A stretch of 59,091 nt of DNA from an uncultured Paracoccaceae bacterium (lineage in GTDB: Bacteria > Pseudomonadota > Alphaproteobacteria > Rhodobacterales > Rhodobacteraceae), in assembly GCA_938092015.1 (NCBI GenBank), contig CALKOT010000034.1, forward strand, positions 1 through 59,091, given 5' to 3'. The stretch's first letter is position 1, and each line of letters opens with the position of its first letter. This document shows, piece after piece, positions 1-9,242 of the stretch. The position numbers were made by a program, and so were the translations under genes. The notes beneath the pieces were generated by a model. It saw only the letters and a program-made list of their open reading frames with translations, had not been told where the DNA came from and did no database searches.

Positions 1-56
1 ATGTTCTTAACAAGCTTGTCAGCTGAGGCTTTGCTGGTTCCGGGTTTCTTGTTCAT
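1..56 (-). CDS. IS3-family transposase OrfA, N-terminal fragment
   Basis: The minus strand gives an ATG at 56-54 preceded by GGAG five bases upstream. The 18 readable codons (MNKKPGTSKASADKLVKN) match the start of the helix-turn-helix OrfA protein of a common IS3-group transposase. The frame stays open to the window edge, so the DNA-binding domain itself lies outside. In the family OrfA is fused to the DDE OrfB by programmed frameshifting. The identification rests on a short peptide plus the adjacent terminal repeat. Confidence 0.7.
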   Translation of the reverse strand, partial: MNKKPGTSKASADKLVKN

Positions 57-140
57 CTTTACTCCATGAAGGTTGCGATGAACCAGAAATCCTCCGTTAC
101 GAAAACCTCAAATCTGTCCCAAAGGTGCCGACGTCAGACA
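1..140 (-). mobile_element. IS3-family insertion sequence, 5' end fragment
   Basis: This is the left portion of an IS3-type element read on the minus strand. It contains the first codons of orfA (56 to 1) and a terminal repeat ending at 140. Read inward from 140, the repeat begins TGTCTGACGTCG. The element fragment at the other end of the window begins TGTCCGTCGTCG at 58953. The two 26-base ends agree at 17 positions, including 10 of the first 12, and both start with TG as IS3 ends do. The element is cut by the window edge. No target duplication can be tested because the partner end of this copy is not visible. Confidence 0.75.
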
Positions 141-357
141 ATATATCGAAGCCGAGAGAAGAAGAATCAGAAACAGGACACCCTGATGGGCGCCCGCCAA
201 AGCGATTAGGCGGGATCGTCGCTAGACGACCAGATCGCAGCCGGTCGCCCGGCGTCCCAGATTTGCTATGAAGCCAAGCGGCATTCAGGTGCTTTCTCTC
301 ACTCAGATCAGCTTGAACGCTGCCCGAGCGGGGCGCGGGCTGTCAACAGGATTTCCC
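141..357. other. gene-free stretch next to the IS end
   Basis: Between the IS terminal repeat and the promoter of the ArsR gene I see no convincing gene. A short open frame from 268 overlaps the ArsR gene in another frame and has no family resemblance, so it is treated as a shadow. The stretch may be flanking DNA disturbed by the IS insertion. Confidence 0.4.
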
Positions 358-395
358 TTGACCTTCCGGTTTGTGGAGTTAGCTATAAAGTTAAC
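358..395 (+). promoter_or_regulatory. ArsR promoter and candidate operator
   Basis: TTGACC at 358-363 and GCTATA at 382-387 with an 18-base spacer make a plausible sigma-70 promoter. The near-palindrome GTTAGCTATAAAGTTAAC (378-395) overlaps the -10 region and ends three bases before the GTG start. GTTAAC-type dyads are common upstream of ArsR genes paired with SRPBCC proteins, so this is probably the autoregulatory operator. The assignment is inferred from position and symmetry only. Confidence 0.45.
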
Positions 396-398
396 AAA

Positions 399-746
399 GT
401 GGAGTATGCCTTGGACACCCTGTCACAGACTTTCTCGGCCCTCGCTGATCCAACGCGTCGCGCCATTCTCCAGCAGTTAACGCAGGGCGGCGCCAGTTTC
501 ACGGACCTTGCCCGCCCGCATCAGATTTCGCGCCCGGCCGTCGTTAAGCATATCAAGGCGTTAGAAAAGTCGGGGTTGGTCGAACGTACAGGCTCCGCCA
601 CCCGGCCAGTTTATCAGCTTAGCGCCGCCGCGTTGCGCGAACCTGTTGATTGGCTGTCAAATTACCAACAGTTCTGGGACAGCAGTCTGGACCGTCTGGA
701 TGATTACGTGCGCGAGGTGACCGAACAAAAGGGTGGTAAGGCATGA
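399..746 (+). CDS. ArsR/SmtB-family transcriptional regulator
   Basis: A 115-residue winged-helix protein. It has the typical opening FSALADPTRRAILQQL and a recognition helix around QISRPAVVKHIKALEKSGL. No cysteine pair for metal binding is visible, so it belongs to the non-metal ArsR subgroup that is usually co-transcribed with an SRPBCC protein, as here. The start is taken as GTG 399 because the only nearby ATG (406) is out of frame; TTG 411 is an alternative. It overlaps the next gene by four bases (ATGA), which indicates translational coupling. It probably represses its own operon through the dyad just upstream. Confidence 0.88.
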   Translation: MEYALDTLSQTFSALADPTRRAILQQLTQGGASFTDLARPHQISRPAVVKHIKALEKSGLVERTGSATRPVYQLSAAALREPVDWLSNYQQFWDSSLDRLDDYVREVTEQKGGKA

Positions 747-1216
747 CCGAACAGGCCAATGAGGTTGATTTTCCTGCGCCAGAGCAAATGCGCCTGTCCC
801 GCTGGTTTCCAGCGCCGCCTGCGCTGCTGTGGCGGTTCTGGACTGATCCAGCCCAGATCGTGCGCTGGTTTGGACCAGCTGGCGCTGACCAGCGGAAAGT
901 CGAAGCTGACCTAAGGGTTGGTGGCGCCTGGGGTGTTGATTTTCAGGCCTATGGAGGCCTTCGCCGGGTGCGCGGCGAGTATCTTGAGCTGGATGAACCC
1001 CATCGTTTGGTCAGCACATGGGCCTGGTTGGACGATGATGGCGTCAAAGGCGTCGAAAGTCATTATGAGCTTGCGTTGACGGGCGAAGGTGATGGCGTCC
1101 GCCTGATCCTGACCCATACGCTTCCAACCGCTGAACTGGCGTCACAGCATGGTCAGGGCTGGGTTGGTTCTATGCAGTCGCTTGCTGATTATGTTGCTGA
1201 GCAGAATGCAGCTTAA
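743..1216 (+). CDS. SRPBCC (AHSA1-like) domain protein
   Basis: A 157-residue START-like protein. It shows the family landmarks RWFPAPPALLWRFWTDP near the N-terminus, the WFGP motif, and the C-terminal GWVGSMQSLADYV helix that closes the hydrophobic pocket. Homologues (activator of Hsp90 ATPase 1-like) bind small hydrophobic ligands; the ligand cannot be deduced. It is translationally coupled to the upstream ArsR gene through an ATGA overlap, which suggests that the pair senses and handles the same compound. Confidence 0.85.
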   Translation: MTEQANEVDFPAPEQMRLSRWFPAPPALLWRFWTDPAQIVRWFGPAGADQRKVEADLRVGGAWGVDFQAYGGLRRVRGEYLELDEPHRLVSTWAWLDDDGVKGVESHYELALTGEGDGVRLILTHTLPTAELASQHGQGWVGSMQSLADYVAEQNAA

Positions 1217-1424
1217 CCAACGCTGAACACGGTTGTGATCTGCAACCCGATCCTTGCAAAATGCAACGCAATCTGCGGCTTAACTGTGAAATCGGCCTGA
1301 ATAGGGTCATTTTTCGCCCACAAATCTGGCGCCACTCTTGCTCATCATTATTCAAGCGGTTCGGTCCTGTGGGATGTTTGGCGATCAGGCCGCTGCAAAT
1401 GTAACTCGATGTGGGGTCGAAACC

Positions 1425-1775
1425 ATGCGTAGCTCAATTGTTCTATCCGGCGACTGCCGGGATACCAAAAAAGCAGCCCAATGGGCAGAAGGCGAAGCCC
1501 GAAGGGCGCGCTTTACCCATGATACGTCTGAAGCCTTGGCTGGCCGGGTGCTGAAATTCTATCGGGCTGCCTGCAAGGCGTTCTTCGCCCAGGATGGGGC
1601 GGCGCAGATGCTGATGCTGTGCCTCGATCTTAGCCGACCAGCGCCACAGTTTGAGTTGATCTCAGACGGTGAACAGGCGCGTGGAACCGTCACTGCAGCG
1701 CAGGATCTGCGGTACGGCGAACGTCGGTATGGCGGACTGCTGGATGGACTGACCTGCGCGTCCGTTCCGACCTGA
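1425..1775 (+). CDS. hypothetical protein
   Basis: An open frame of 116 residues from ATG 1425, preceded by a GGGGT stretch eight bases upstream; the frame is open further up, to 1338. The protein is mixed alpha/beta with no signal peptide, membrane segment or motif that I recognise. It contains a Cys-rich middle (AACKAF...LMLCLDL). It stops seven bases before the convergent hydroxylase gene. Codon use resembles that of its neighbours, which supports it being real. The function is unknown. Confidence 0.5.
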   Translation: MRSSIVLSGDCRDTKKAAQWAEGEARRARFTHDTSEALAGRVLKFYRAACKAFFAQDGAAQMLMLCLDLSRPAPQFELISDGEQARGTVTAAQDLRYGERRYGGLLDGLTCASVPT

Positions 1776-1782
1776 GGGACAA

Positions 1783-2778
1783 TCAGGCGCGGGCATTCAA
1801 TTGTTTGCGACGTTCTTTCATTTTGGCGTGCGCATCATCAGTTCCATCGTGGAATGACCCGAACCATTTGTCCCACGGCATTTCCAGCGTGCCGTAATTA
1901 CATTCAAAATACCGGTGGTGCATCTGGTGATGAAAGTTCCCCAGATGCAGGCGTTTCTTGTCCTGCGCCACTAATCCTTCGAAACCGGCATGGGATGTGG
2001 CGGCGGTAAGCGCCTGATGCTGCAAGTGAAAGATGATGTGGATCGGATGGGCTGCGACGACCCAATGGATCAGGATTGAGCTGAAGAACATCAAGTGTTC
2101 AAGCGGATGCATCGACAGGCCGGACCATGGGCCAATATTGGTGTTTCTATGATGCAAGGAATGCGCAAGGCGATACAGCGGTGGCCAGTGTAGGGCGCGG
2201 TGGATCCAGTAGAAATGGAATGACAGCCAGATTGGCGTCAGCAGAAACAGCGCAGCGAACCAGACCGGGTTTTCGGCCCATGTGAGCATTGGCGCATAGC
2301 CGTTCGCCATCAACCAAAGCACCAAAACTTCATAAGCGCTCCAAAACCCGACGCCGCTGGTCAGGGTCCAGATCATGTTGTCTTTGGTCTGATCGTTCAT
2401 GGTGAAGGCCCGGCCTTTTGAGCCAAGATCGCGCGGATCAAACTTCAATCGTTTACCCTGTTTCTTCCAGACGTGAAGATACAGATGCAGCCCGCCAGCA
2501 AGGACCGTAATCAACACGATGTTCTTCAGCCATATCTGTGCGATCCAGCCGAACGCGAAGGTTTCTGCGGCTTCTAACGGCGGCTGAAACCAGAGCCATG
2601 TGGCGCAGGCGAGCGCGACCAGAACAAGGTTTTCTCCAAACACCAGCCAGCGTTCTGCGAACCAGCGGGCCATGGCGCCGGGGTGCGGTGGCCAGGCAAA
2701 GAAAGGCGATGTGTTCAAAGGGGCAGTGGACATGTAGGCCCACTGCCTCTCAAGATCGCTTTGCTGTTCCTTCGCCAT
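1783..2778 (-). CDS. sterol desaturase/fatty acid hydroxylase family protein
   Basis: A 331-residue integral membrane di-iron oxygenase. Several hydrophobic segments lie in the first 200 residues. The histidine clusters that bind iron follow: HFYWIHRALHW, HSLHHRN, and NFHHQMHHRYFECNYG near the end. This is the classic eight-histidine pattern of the family (ERG3/DES1-like) that hydroxylates or desaturates lipids; the substrate is unknown. I chose ATG 2778 over TTG 2784 because a GGGGA ribosome site lies about 10 bases upstream. The gene is monocistronic and sits back to back with the molybdenum hydroxylase gene's 3' end. Confidence 0.9.
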   Translation of the reverse strand: MAKEQQSDLERQWAYMSTAPLNTSPFFAWPPHPGAMARWFAERWLVFGENLVLVALACATWLWFQPPLEAAETFAFGWIAQIWLKNIVLITVLAGGLHLYLHVWKKQGKRLKFDPRDLGSKGRAFTMNDQTKDNMIWTLTSGVGFWSAYEVLVLWLMANGYAPMLTWAENPVWFAALFLLTPIWLSFHFYWIHRALHWPPLYRLAHSLHHRNTNIGPWSGLSMHPLEHLMFFSSILIHWVVAAHPIHIIFHLQHQALTAATSHAGFEGLVAQDKKRLHLGNFHHQMHHRYFECNYGTLEMPWDKWFGSFHDGTDDAHAKMKERRKQLNARA

Positions 2779-2848
2779 TCGCAAACCGTCCCCTGTTTTG
2801 CGTCATATTGACGACAGTTGGGGGCTGCGCAAGTCTGTTGGCAACGGT

Positions 2849-5134
2849 TCAGGCGGCCTTTTTGTTAATGGCCTCCCACACCCGAAGAGGCGTGTATGGA
2901 CCTTCAATGGGCGTGCCGCCTGCGCGTCGAATCGCATCCCTAACAGCGATCGTGACAGCGGGGATGCCAGCGACGGTGCCTGCCTCGCCGCACCCTTTGA
3001 CGCCGTAGGGGTTCGACGGCGTTGGCACTTCGATGAACTTTGCGTCGATCATCGGGAAGTTGTCAGCGCGCGGCATGGCGTAATCCATGAAGCTGCCTGT
3101 TAGCGGCTGGCCGGTTTCTTCATCGTAAACCGCGCATTCCATCAGCGCCTGACCCGCGCCTTGCGCCAGCCCGCCGACCGCCTGACCATTGGCGATCAAC
3201 GGGTTCACGATAGTGCCGAAATCATCGACCATAGTGTAGCGATCCAGCGTGACTTCCCCGGTTTCGAGATCAACCTCAACCTCAGCTACATGGCAGCCGT
3301 TCGGGAAGGTGTTGGCGATGGTGTCGACCTCACCCACGCCTTCGACGCCGCCCATTTTTGCGATCACTTCGGTCAGGCCCACACGGCGGTCTGTGCCCGC
3401 GATAGAGAAGACACCGTCAGCCGCGCTGAACTCCACATCCGCCTCGGCAACCTCAAGTTCCTCTGCGGCGACAGGTTTGGTTTTCTTGATGACGTCCTCG
3501 GCGGCCAGTTTGACCACACGGCTCGCCATAATGAGCGACCGTGAACCACCGGTGCCGCCACCATAAGGGATTGAGTCGCTGTCACCTGCAGCGAGGGTGA
3601 TGTCGTCCCATTCCAGCCCAAGATTATCGGTCAAGATCTGTGACCAGGCGGTCTCATGCCCCTGGCCATTGGACTGTGTGCCAACGCGGATCAGCGCTTT
3701 GCCCTCTGCGCTGATTTCCACGCGAGAGTATTCGACCGGCGCGCCGCCTGTCCGTTCCATATAATAGACGGCGGACTGGCCGCGGATCTTGCCCTTGGCG
3801 GTGGTCGCCTCAGCGCGGCTTGCGAAACCAGCGTGATCTGAGAAATCCATTGCCTCATCGATCAGCCTGTTCGGGTCCTGAGCGTCAAAGGTCAGCCCAC
3901 CCATCGTCGTATGCGGCGCATCGGCTGAGGTCAGCAGGTTCTTGCGGCGAACTTCAACCGGGTCCACGTCCATTGCGATGGCGGCGGCTTCAAACAGACG
4001 CTCAGTGCAGTGGATCACCTCTGGCCGCCCGGCGCCGCGATAGGCATCCGTCGGCGTGGTGTTGGTGAACGCAGCGGTGGACCGGTGCGCATAGGTTGGC
4101 ACGCGGTACATGCCGCCGGTTAGGTTCATCGAGAACACTGAATGGATCGCGGGGCCCGCGGTTGAGGCATAGGCGCCGACATTACCGAATGAACGCATGC
4201 GGATGCCTAGAAGATTGCCTTCGGCATCGAAAGCGCCCTCAGCCGTCGTTTGCAGATCGCGGGCCTGCACGTCGGACAGGAAGCTTTCCGACCGCTCACC
4301 AATCCACTTGATCGGCTTGCCAGTGTCCTTCGCGGCCAGTGCCGCAAGGCCATATTCGGCGTGGGTCATGATCTTCATGCCAAACCCGCCGCCGATATCA
4401 GGGGCGTGGACACGCAGGCGCGAAGGTTCAACCTTCAGCGAAATCGCCATGTTGTTGCGCATGCCGACCGCGCCCTGACTGCCGACCCATGCCTCCCACC
4501 TGTCATCGGCGTACTGAACGATGATGCCACGCGGTTCCATCGACGTGACGATGATCCGCTGGTTGCGAACGGGCGTTGTGGCGATGTGGACGGCTTTGGC
4601 GAAAGCAGCCTCGGTCTGTTCAACATCACCGGACGTCCAATCGTAACAGGTGTTCGATGGCGCTTCGTCGTGGAGGAGAGGCGCGCCGTCATTCACAGCC
4701 GCCTTGGCGTCGACTACGACGGGCAACTCATCAAAGTCGAACTCGATCATCTCAGCCGCATCGCGGGCCTGATCCAACGTATCGGCGACAACAAAGGCGA
4801 TTGGCTGTCCGACATAGCGCAATCGATCTTTCGCTACATGCGGTTGCGAAACCGGCGGGATCTCTGGCCCGCCCATTGCGACAATCGGCAATCCGCAGGT
4901 TATCGGCTGTAGCCGATCTGCAACGTCATCCCACGTGTATAGCGCCCGAACGCCCGGCGCATTCCGTGCCTCTGTTGCGTCCAGTGAGGTCAGGTCCGCA
5001 TGGGCAACCGGTGAGCGCAGAACATGGCAAAAAAGGCACCCTTCAGGCTGAATATCATCAATATACTGGCCGGTTCCTTTCAAAAACCGGACATCTTCTT
5101 TTCGCAAAGCTGCCTGACCTACGCCAAATTTCAT
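2849..5134 (-). CDS. xanthine dehydrogenase-family molybdopterin-binding subunit (form-II CoxL-like)
   Basis: A 761-residue large subunit of a molybdenum hydroxylase. N-terminal hammerhead domain: LRKEDVRFLKGTGQYIDD, then VLRSPVAHA. Cofactor-binding segments: GGGFGMK, and the loop AYRGAGRPE, which is the form-II signature rather than the AYRCSFR of true CO dehydrogenase. The catalytic glutamate is in VKGCGEAGT near the C-terminus. The start is ATG 5134 with AAGGGG nine bases upstream; the frame continues open upstream but without a better signal. The usual FAD (CoxM) and iron-sulfur (CoxS) subunits are not adjacent. The substrate is unknown, and CO oxidation is unlikely. Confidence 0.92.
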   Translation of the reverse strand: MKFGVGQAALRKEDVRFLKGTGQYIDDIQPEGCLFCHVLRSPVAHADLTSLDATEARNAPGVRALYTWDDVADRLQPITCGLPIVAMGGPEIPPVSQPHVAKDRLRYVGQPIAFVVADTLDQARDAAEMIEFDFDELPVVVDAKAAVNDGAPLLHDEAPSNTCYDWTSGDVEQTEAAFAKAVHIATTPVRNQRIIVTSMEPRGIIVQYADDRWEAWVGSQGAVGMRNNMAISLKVEPSRLRVHAPDIGGGFGMKIMTHAEYGLAALAAKDTGKPIKWIGERSESFLSDVQARDLQTTAEGAFDAEGNLLGIRMRSFGNVGAYASTAGPAIHSVFSMNLTGGMYRVPTYAHRSTAAFTNTTPTDAYRGAGRPEVIHCTERLFEAAAIAMDVDPVEVRRKNLLTSADAPHTTMGGLTFDAQDPNRLIDEAMDFSDHAGFASRAEATTAKGKIRGQSAVYYMERTGGAPVEYSRVEISAEGKALIRVGTQSNGQGHETAWSQILTDNLGLEWDDITLAAGDSDSIPYGGGTGGSRSLIMASRVVKLAAEDVIKKTKPVAAEELEVAEADVEFSAADGVFSIAGTDRRVGLTEVIAKMGGVEGVGEVDTIANTFPNGCHVAEVEVDLETGEVTLDRYTMVDDFGTIVNPLIANGQAVGGLAQGAGQALMECAVYDEETGQPLTGSFMDYAMPRADNFPMIDAKFIEVPTPSNPYGVKGCGEAGTVAGIPAVTIAVRDAIRRAGGTPIEGPYTPLRVWEAINKKAA

Positions 5135-5321
5135 GTCGATAACCCCTTGATATGCATCGTCGCTTTGGGTGGGATGGTACTGTTCTTTGAGTTGATTCCC
5201 ACCGCGCATTCGTCGCAGGAGTGCAAAAGCATTAACGAAGTCTCGCAAACTGTTGTTTCTGCAAGAGATATTTGTTTTTAGGGTCGGTGGTGGCGTGTAA
5301 ACTGGTGTAAGGGGAATCGTC

Positions 5322-7060
5322 TTGGTGCAAGACGACCGTGTAATGTCGATCCTGACCGGGCTGGTTATCGTAGTCGCGATGGCCACACTGGCGCAGCGTT
5401 CTGATCAGCTGCTCGATTTCTTTTTTGGTGAAAAAGTAGCGTCTATCGCGCCGCAGAATGACGCCTTCGCGTTGTTTGCGGGTGAGAGCAAGGTCATCGA
5501 CGTTCTGGCCAATGACGAGAACGCGAAACCTGAAGACGCTGACAACGTAAACATCCTTGTTTCCCCCAGCTGTGGGGCCGCCGAAACGACTGATGGCGGC
5601 GTTCTCTACATCTCAAATGACCGCTGTGTTGGCGCCCAGCTGTTTGCCTACTGTTTGCCTGCTGTGTGCGGCGTGGTGACGAATGCGCTTGTGCCTCAGT
5701 GACAGTGAATGTGGCGGCTGCCGTCGCTAACCAGCCCGTTACGCCATTGGAAACGCCGAAGTCGTCGCAACAGCTCAGAAATCAGCTGGAACAGGAAACC
5801 GCCGAAGCGGCCAGTGGGACGGTGATCGCCAAAGCGCCCGAAACGGAAGCTGCGCCATCGCGTGCGGTTGGATACGATGATGCGATCCGTGTTGATGCCG
5901 GAAAAGCGCAACCGGCAAATGAAGTCATTGCCGCGATTCGCACGGTTAATACCAACAGCTCAGCCGCGCCACGATTGCGGACGCCTGTTCCGGTGATTGA
6001 CGATGGTGGCCGTGCGCCGGTCATTCAGGCCGAAGTCGCTTCTAAGAATGAGGGCGGGTTCTTCCAGCGCCTGTTCTCAGCCCCAACAGATGAACCGAAA
6101 CTGGCAGAAACGAATGCACCGGATGAGCCGCCCCGGGTGGCCAATCTGGGAACCAGTCAGCGTTGGCGGCCCGGTGCTGCTCCGGATGTCAGCAGTATTT
6201 CAGATGGTGAGCCTGAATTGCAGGCTGAGATCAAGATTGCCGCTGTCCAGACAGAAAACATCGCGCCCTCAAGAGAGCGTGTGCAGGCTGTCGAAGCGAG
6301 CAAACTGCCACCGGCGCCTGCGGCTGCTGCGCCAGTGACGTCTGGCGGTTGTGCGCCAGTAGTGTCTACGCGCCCGGGCCAGGGCGGTATGGTACGGGTC
6401 GATCTGACCGCGGACTGCTATGCTTCGCGCCCCTTCGCCTTGCTGCATGCTGGTCTTGAATTTGGCGGCCGTTTCAGTGCTGACGGCATCGCAGCATTGG
6501 AAATCCCCGTTCTTGAAATCTCAACTGAGATCAGTGCGCGCTTTGAAGGTGGTGAAGTCGTTTCAGCGCCGCTTAACCTTGACCTGCGGTCTGTTGAGCA
6601 GACCCATCACATCGCCATCGCCTGGACTGCGCCGGTCAATTTGGGTCTGCATGCGTTTGAATATTCGGCTGGCTTTGGCGCAGATGGTCATGTCTGGGAA
6701 CAGAACCCACGCGATTTCCGTGATGTGCGTCGGCCCGGCGGTGGCTTTCACACGTCATATCCGGCCGCTGTAATCGATGGTCAGTCGATTGAGATCTACA
6801 CGTTCTGGGCTAACCGTCGGACGCGCCCTGGGTTCATGCGGATCGTTGTTGACCACGCTTCACGTGGTGACGTCGCCAATGGGGAATTCTGTGGGCAGGG
6901 CCCTCTGGCCAGCCCTGGTTACTCAGTCCTCAGAGCGGAACGTGGCGTTGTTACAGATAGGGTCCGTTCCGGGTTTACACCTGCCACCTGCGGACAGAAC
7001 ATCAGCGTAGATGTGCGCTATTCAAATGGCGCCCTCGCCGATTTACAGATCACTGAATGA
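5322..7060 (+). pseudogene. envelope protein with Ig-like domain, frameshifted by an 11-bp duplication
   Basis: The first part (5322-5702) encodes a membrane anchor (SILTGLVIVVAMATLAQ) and most of an Ig/cadherin-like domain (VLANDEN...). The rest (to 7060) continues in another frame with a low-complexity Ala/Pro/Glu linker and a C-terminal beta-rich domain of about 230 residues. The break is a tandem duplication: CTGTTTGCCTA (5640-5650) and CTGTTTGCCTG (5651-5661). Deleting one 11-base unit restores a continuous frame reading FAYCVRRGDECACASVTV across the joint. The gene starts at TTG 5322 after AAGGGG and overlaps the next gene by four bases. The function is unknown; it is probably a periplasmic partner of the downstream PBP-OmpA protein. 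Confidence 0.8.
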
Positions 7061-8670
7061 TGGACATGATCCAAACGATTGTGAGACAAAAACGAATGGT
7101 TGCTTCTTTTTTCAGATGGCGCGTGCTGTTTGCCGTCCTGTTGGCCCCGGTTTTCGCTACTGCGGAACCTGTCCGCCTGACCTCCATCACAACCGGGTTC
7201 ATTATCAGCGGTGAATTGATCCGTTTTGATGGACAGGATTATGTCGTCAGATCCTCGATTGGTCAGTTGACCATCGACGGTTATGACATGCGCTGCGATG
7301 GGCCAGGTTGCCCAAAGACATCGATCTTTCAGACGACGTACGGCGTTGTTGGGTCAAATCTGATTGGTTCAACCCTTATGCCGGAACTAATCGAAGCTTA
7401 TTCCGAGACCCAGCTTGGTACGGTTGAACGACGCGCCGGAAATGAAGCGTCGCAGTTGGTCATGCGTCTGCGAAACGATACGGGACAGGATCTGGCGGAA
7501 ATTGATTTGCGCGCTGGTGGTTCAGCTGAAGCATTCTCTGCTCTGATTTCGGGTGAGGCGGCCATTGGCATGTCTTCGCGCAAAGTGTCGGACCTTGAAT
7601 TTGCGGCGCTTGAAACTGCAGGCATCAAGGAAATCACCCGGGCTGGCACCGAACATGTTCTCGCTCTCGATGGTCTGATCGTGATCGTGTCGCGCGATAA
7701 CCCATCCAAAACCCTGAATGTTGACGATCTCGCAGACATTTTTTCCGGCGATATCAACAACTGGGAACAGCTTGGCGGCCCCAATGCACCGATCAAGGTC
7801 TATATGCGTGAGCCCGGTTCAGGAACGCATGACAGCTTTACCGGCGCAGTGCTGACCCCCCGCAACACCAGCCTGACCGATGATGCGACCATCGTATCAT
7901 CGTCGCGTGACCTGTCGGACATGGTTGCAGCGGATCCGTTCGCCATTGGCGTGACTGGCATCGCCTATGAACGCAATGGCCGTGCGCTGGCGCTTGAAAC
8001 GTCATGCGGGCTGGTGGTTGAACCGACCGAGTTCAATGTGAAGACAGAGGAATACCCCCTGGCCCGGCGTTTGTATCTCTATACAACCGGTGCGCCGCTG
8101 CCAGTCTCGGCAAAAGGTATTCTGGACTATTCACTATCTGATGATGCGCAGTTTCAGATCGCTGACCTTGGGTTCGTTGATCAGTCGATCAGCGCGATAT
8201 CGCTGAACGAGCAGGGACGCCGCATCGCTGAGGCATTCATTGGTCCCCGTGATCCCGAAGCGTTGCGCACAATGCGCGAGCTGGCGCTTGAATTGCTTGA
8301 AGCTGACCGGTTGAGCACGACACTGCGGTTTCGCCGCAGCTCGTCCGTGTTGGACGTGAAATCGCTGGACGATATTGGCCGTCTGGCGCGTTTCGCCGCA
8401 AAAGGCGGTTTGGACAACAAAGAGGTTCTTTTGATCGGGTTCGCCGATGATGCCGGCCGGTTTGAGGCGAATGTCTCACTTAGCCAGCAACGGGCGCGGC
8501 AGATCAGGGCCGAACTGGAAGCCGCGTTGTCTAATCTGAATGTTTAACCAAATAGCGTTGATTTCATCGAAATGGGATATGGCGATCTTGCGCCGGTGGC
8601 CTGTGGTGACGATGCGCTGGGCGGCGTTTCTAACCGCCGGTTAGAAGTCTGGGTTCGCGATCGAATCTGA
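7057..8670 (+). pseudogene. PstS-like periplasmic binding/OmpA-domain protein with premature stop
   Basis: A signal peptide (about residues 20-35) is followed by a phosphate-type periplasmic binding domain (GAGFSALISGEAAIGMSSR-like region, then GSGTHDSF). After it comes an OmpA peptidoglycan-binding domain starting near residue 425. Translation stops at TAA 8545-8547 inside the OmpA domain. Past that stop the same frame continues with GYGDLAPVACGDD and SNRRLEVWV, the conserved end of an OmpA domain, to TGA 8668-8670. A strong terminator follows at 8693. So the intact gene was 537 codons and now carries one nonsense codon. The truncated product (496 residues) lacks the arginine that contacts diaminopimelate. 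Confidence 0.85.
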
Positions 8671-8692
8671 GTTTCCACGACACAAGATGATG

Positions 8693-8727
8693 GGGCGATG
8701 GCGATTTTCTCACCATCGCCCTTTTTT
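8693..8727 (+). terminator. rho-independent terminator
   Basis: GGGCGATGG (8693-8701) pairs perfectly with CCATCGCCC (8713-8721), followed immediately by six T residues. It lies 22 bases after the ancestral stop codon of the PBP-OmpA gene and closes the 5322-8670 operon. Confidence 0.9.
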
Positions 8728-8774
8728 CTTCACGATCTTAGTCTTAGGCTCTTACCAGAGCTGGGAAGGCGTTC

Positions 8775-9242
8775 ATGGTTTTTGGTCTTTTCAAGAAAAG
8801 TGGCGGCGGCGAGCAGGTGTCAACCTACGCGGACGTCGTCGTGGTTAGTCTTTCAAAGTCGGCCTATTATGCCGACGCGCGGGACAATTTGCTGAAAACG
8901 GTTCAGCAGGCGGTCGACGACAGTCCAACCGGACGTGTCGTGATCGAAATGAGTAATGTGAAGCAGTTTACTTCAGGGCCTTTGGGTGCGCTGGTCGTAT
9001 GCGCACGCAAAGCCGATGAAAAGGCGGTCAGCTGGTTCGCGGCCTCGGTGAGCGGGTTTGTCGGCAAGGTTCTGTCCACTGCGACGGAAACAAAGAAGTC
9101 ACCCAGCTTTCCGACCGTCAGGGCGGCGCTGGCGGCACTGTCTACCGAGGCGGCGTCTGATTTTGATAAAAAGAACTCGGCCGTAGGCCAATTGTTCTTT
9201 AACGAATTCGTTGGATTTTGCGTTAGCAAGCGCCCGGGTTAG
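8775..9242 (+). CDS. STAS-like domain protein
   Basis: A 155-residue soluble protein. Residues 50-80 (RVVIEMSNVKQFTSGPLGALVV) resemble the STAS fold of anti-sigma factor antagonists, where a Ser before GLGALV is phosphorylated; here the equivalent position is TSGPLGAL. An insertion-like C-terminal tail follows. The role is unknown; possible roles are an antagonist in a partner-switching cascade or a MlaB-like lipid transport component. ATG 8775 is preceded by GGGAAGG. Its last four bases overlap the convergent nudC gene. Confidence 0.6.
   Translation: MVFGLFKKSGGGEQVSTYADVVVVSLSKSAYYADARDNLLKTVQQAVDDSPTGRVVIEMSNVKQFTSGPLGALVVCARKADEKAVSWFAASVSGFVGKVLSTATETKKSPSFPTVRAALAALSTEAASDFDKKNSAVGQLFFNEFVGFCVSKRPG

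Noticed and set aside
268-480. 70-codon frame overlapping the ArsR start
   Set aside because: It overlaps the ArsR promoter and coding region in another frame, with no motif and no ribosome site.
2538-3008. Long plus-strand frames opposite the hydroxylase and CoxL-like genes (also 4250-4912, 12761-13471, 15387-16115, 40900-41454, 57098-58078)
   Set aside because: All lie antisense to confidently identified genes. GC-rich coding DNA routinely leaves such frames open, and none shows domain motifs or ribosome sites.
5024-5281. 85-codon plus-strand frame opposite and upstream of the CoxL-like gene start
   Set aside because: Its first half is antisense to the conserved N-terminus of the molybdenum hydroxylase. 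The second half has a hydrophobic stretch but no start signal, so it is probably intergenic coincidence.
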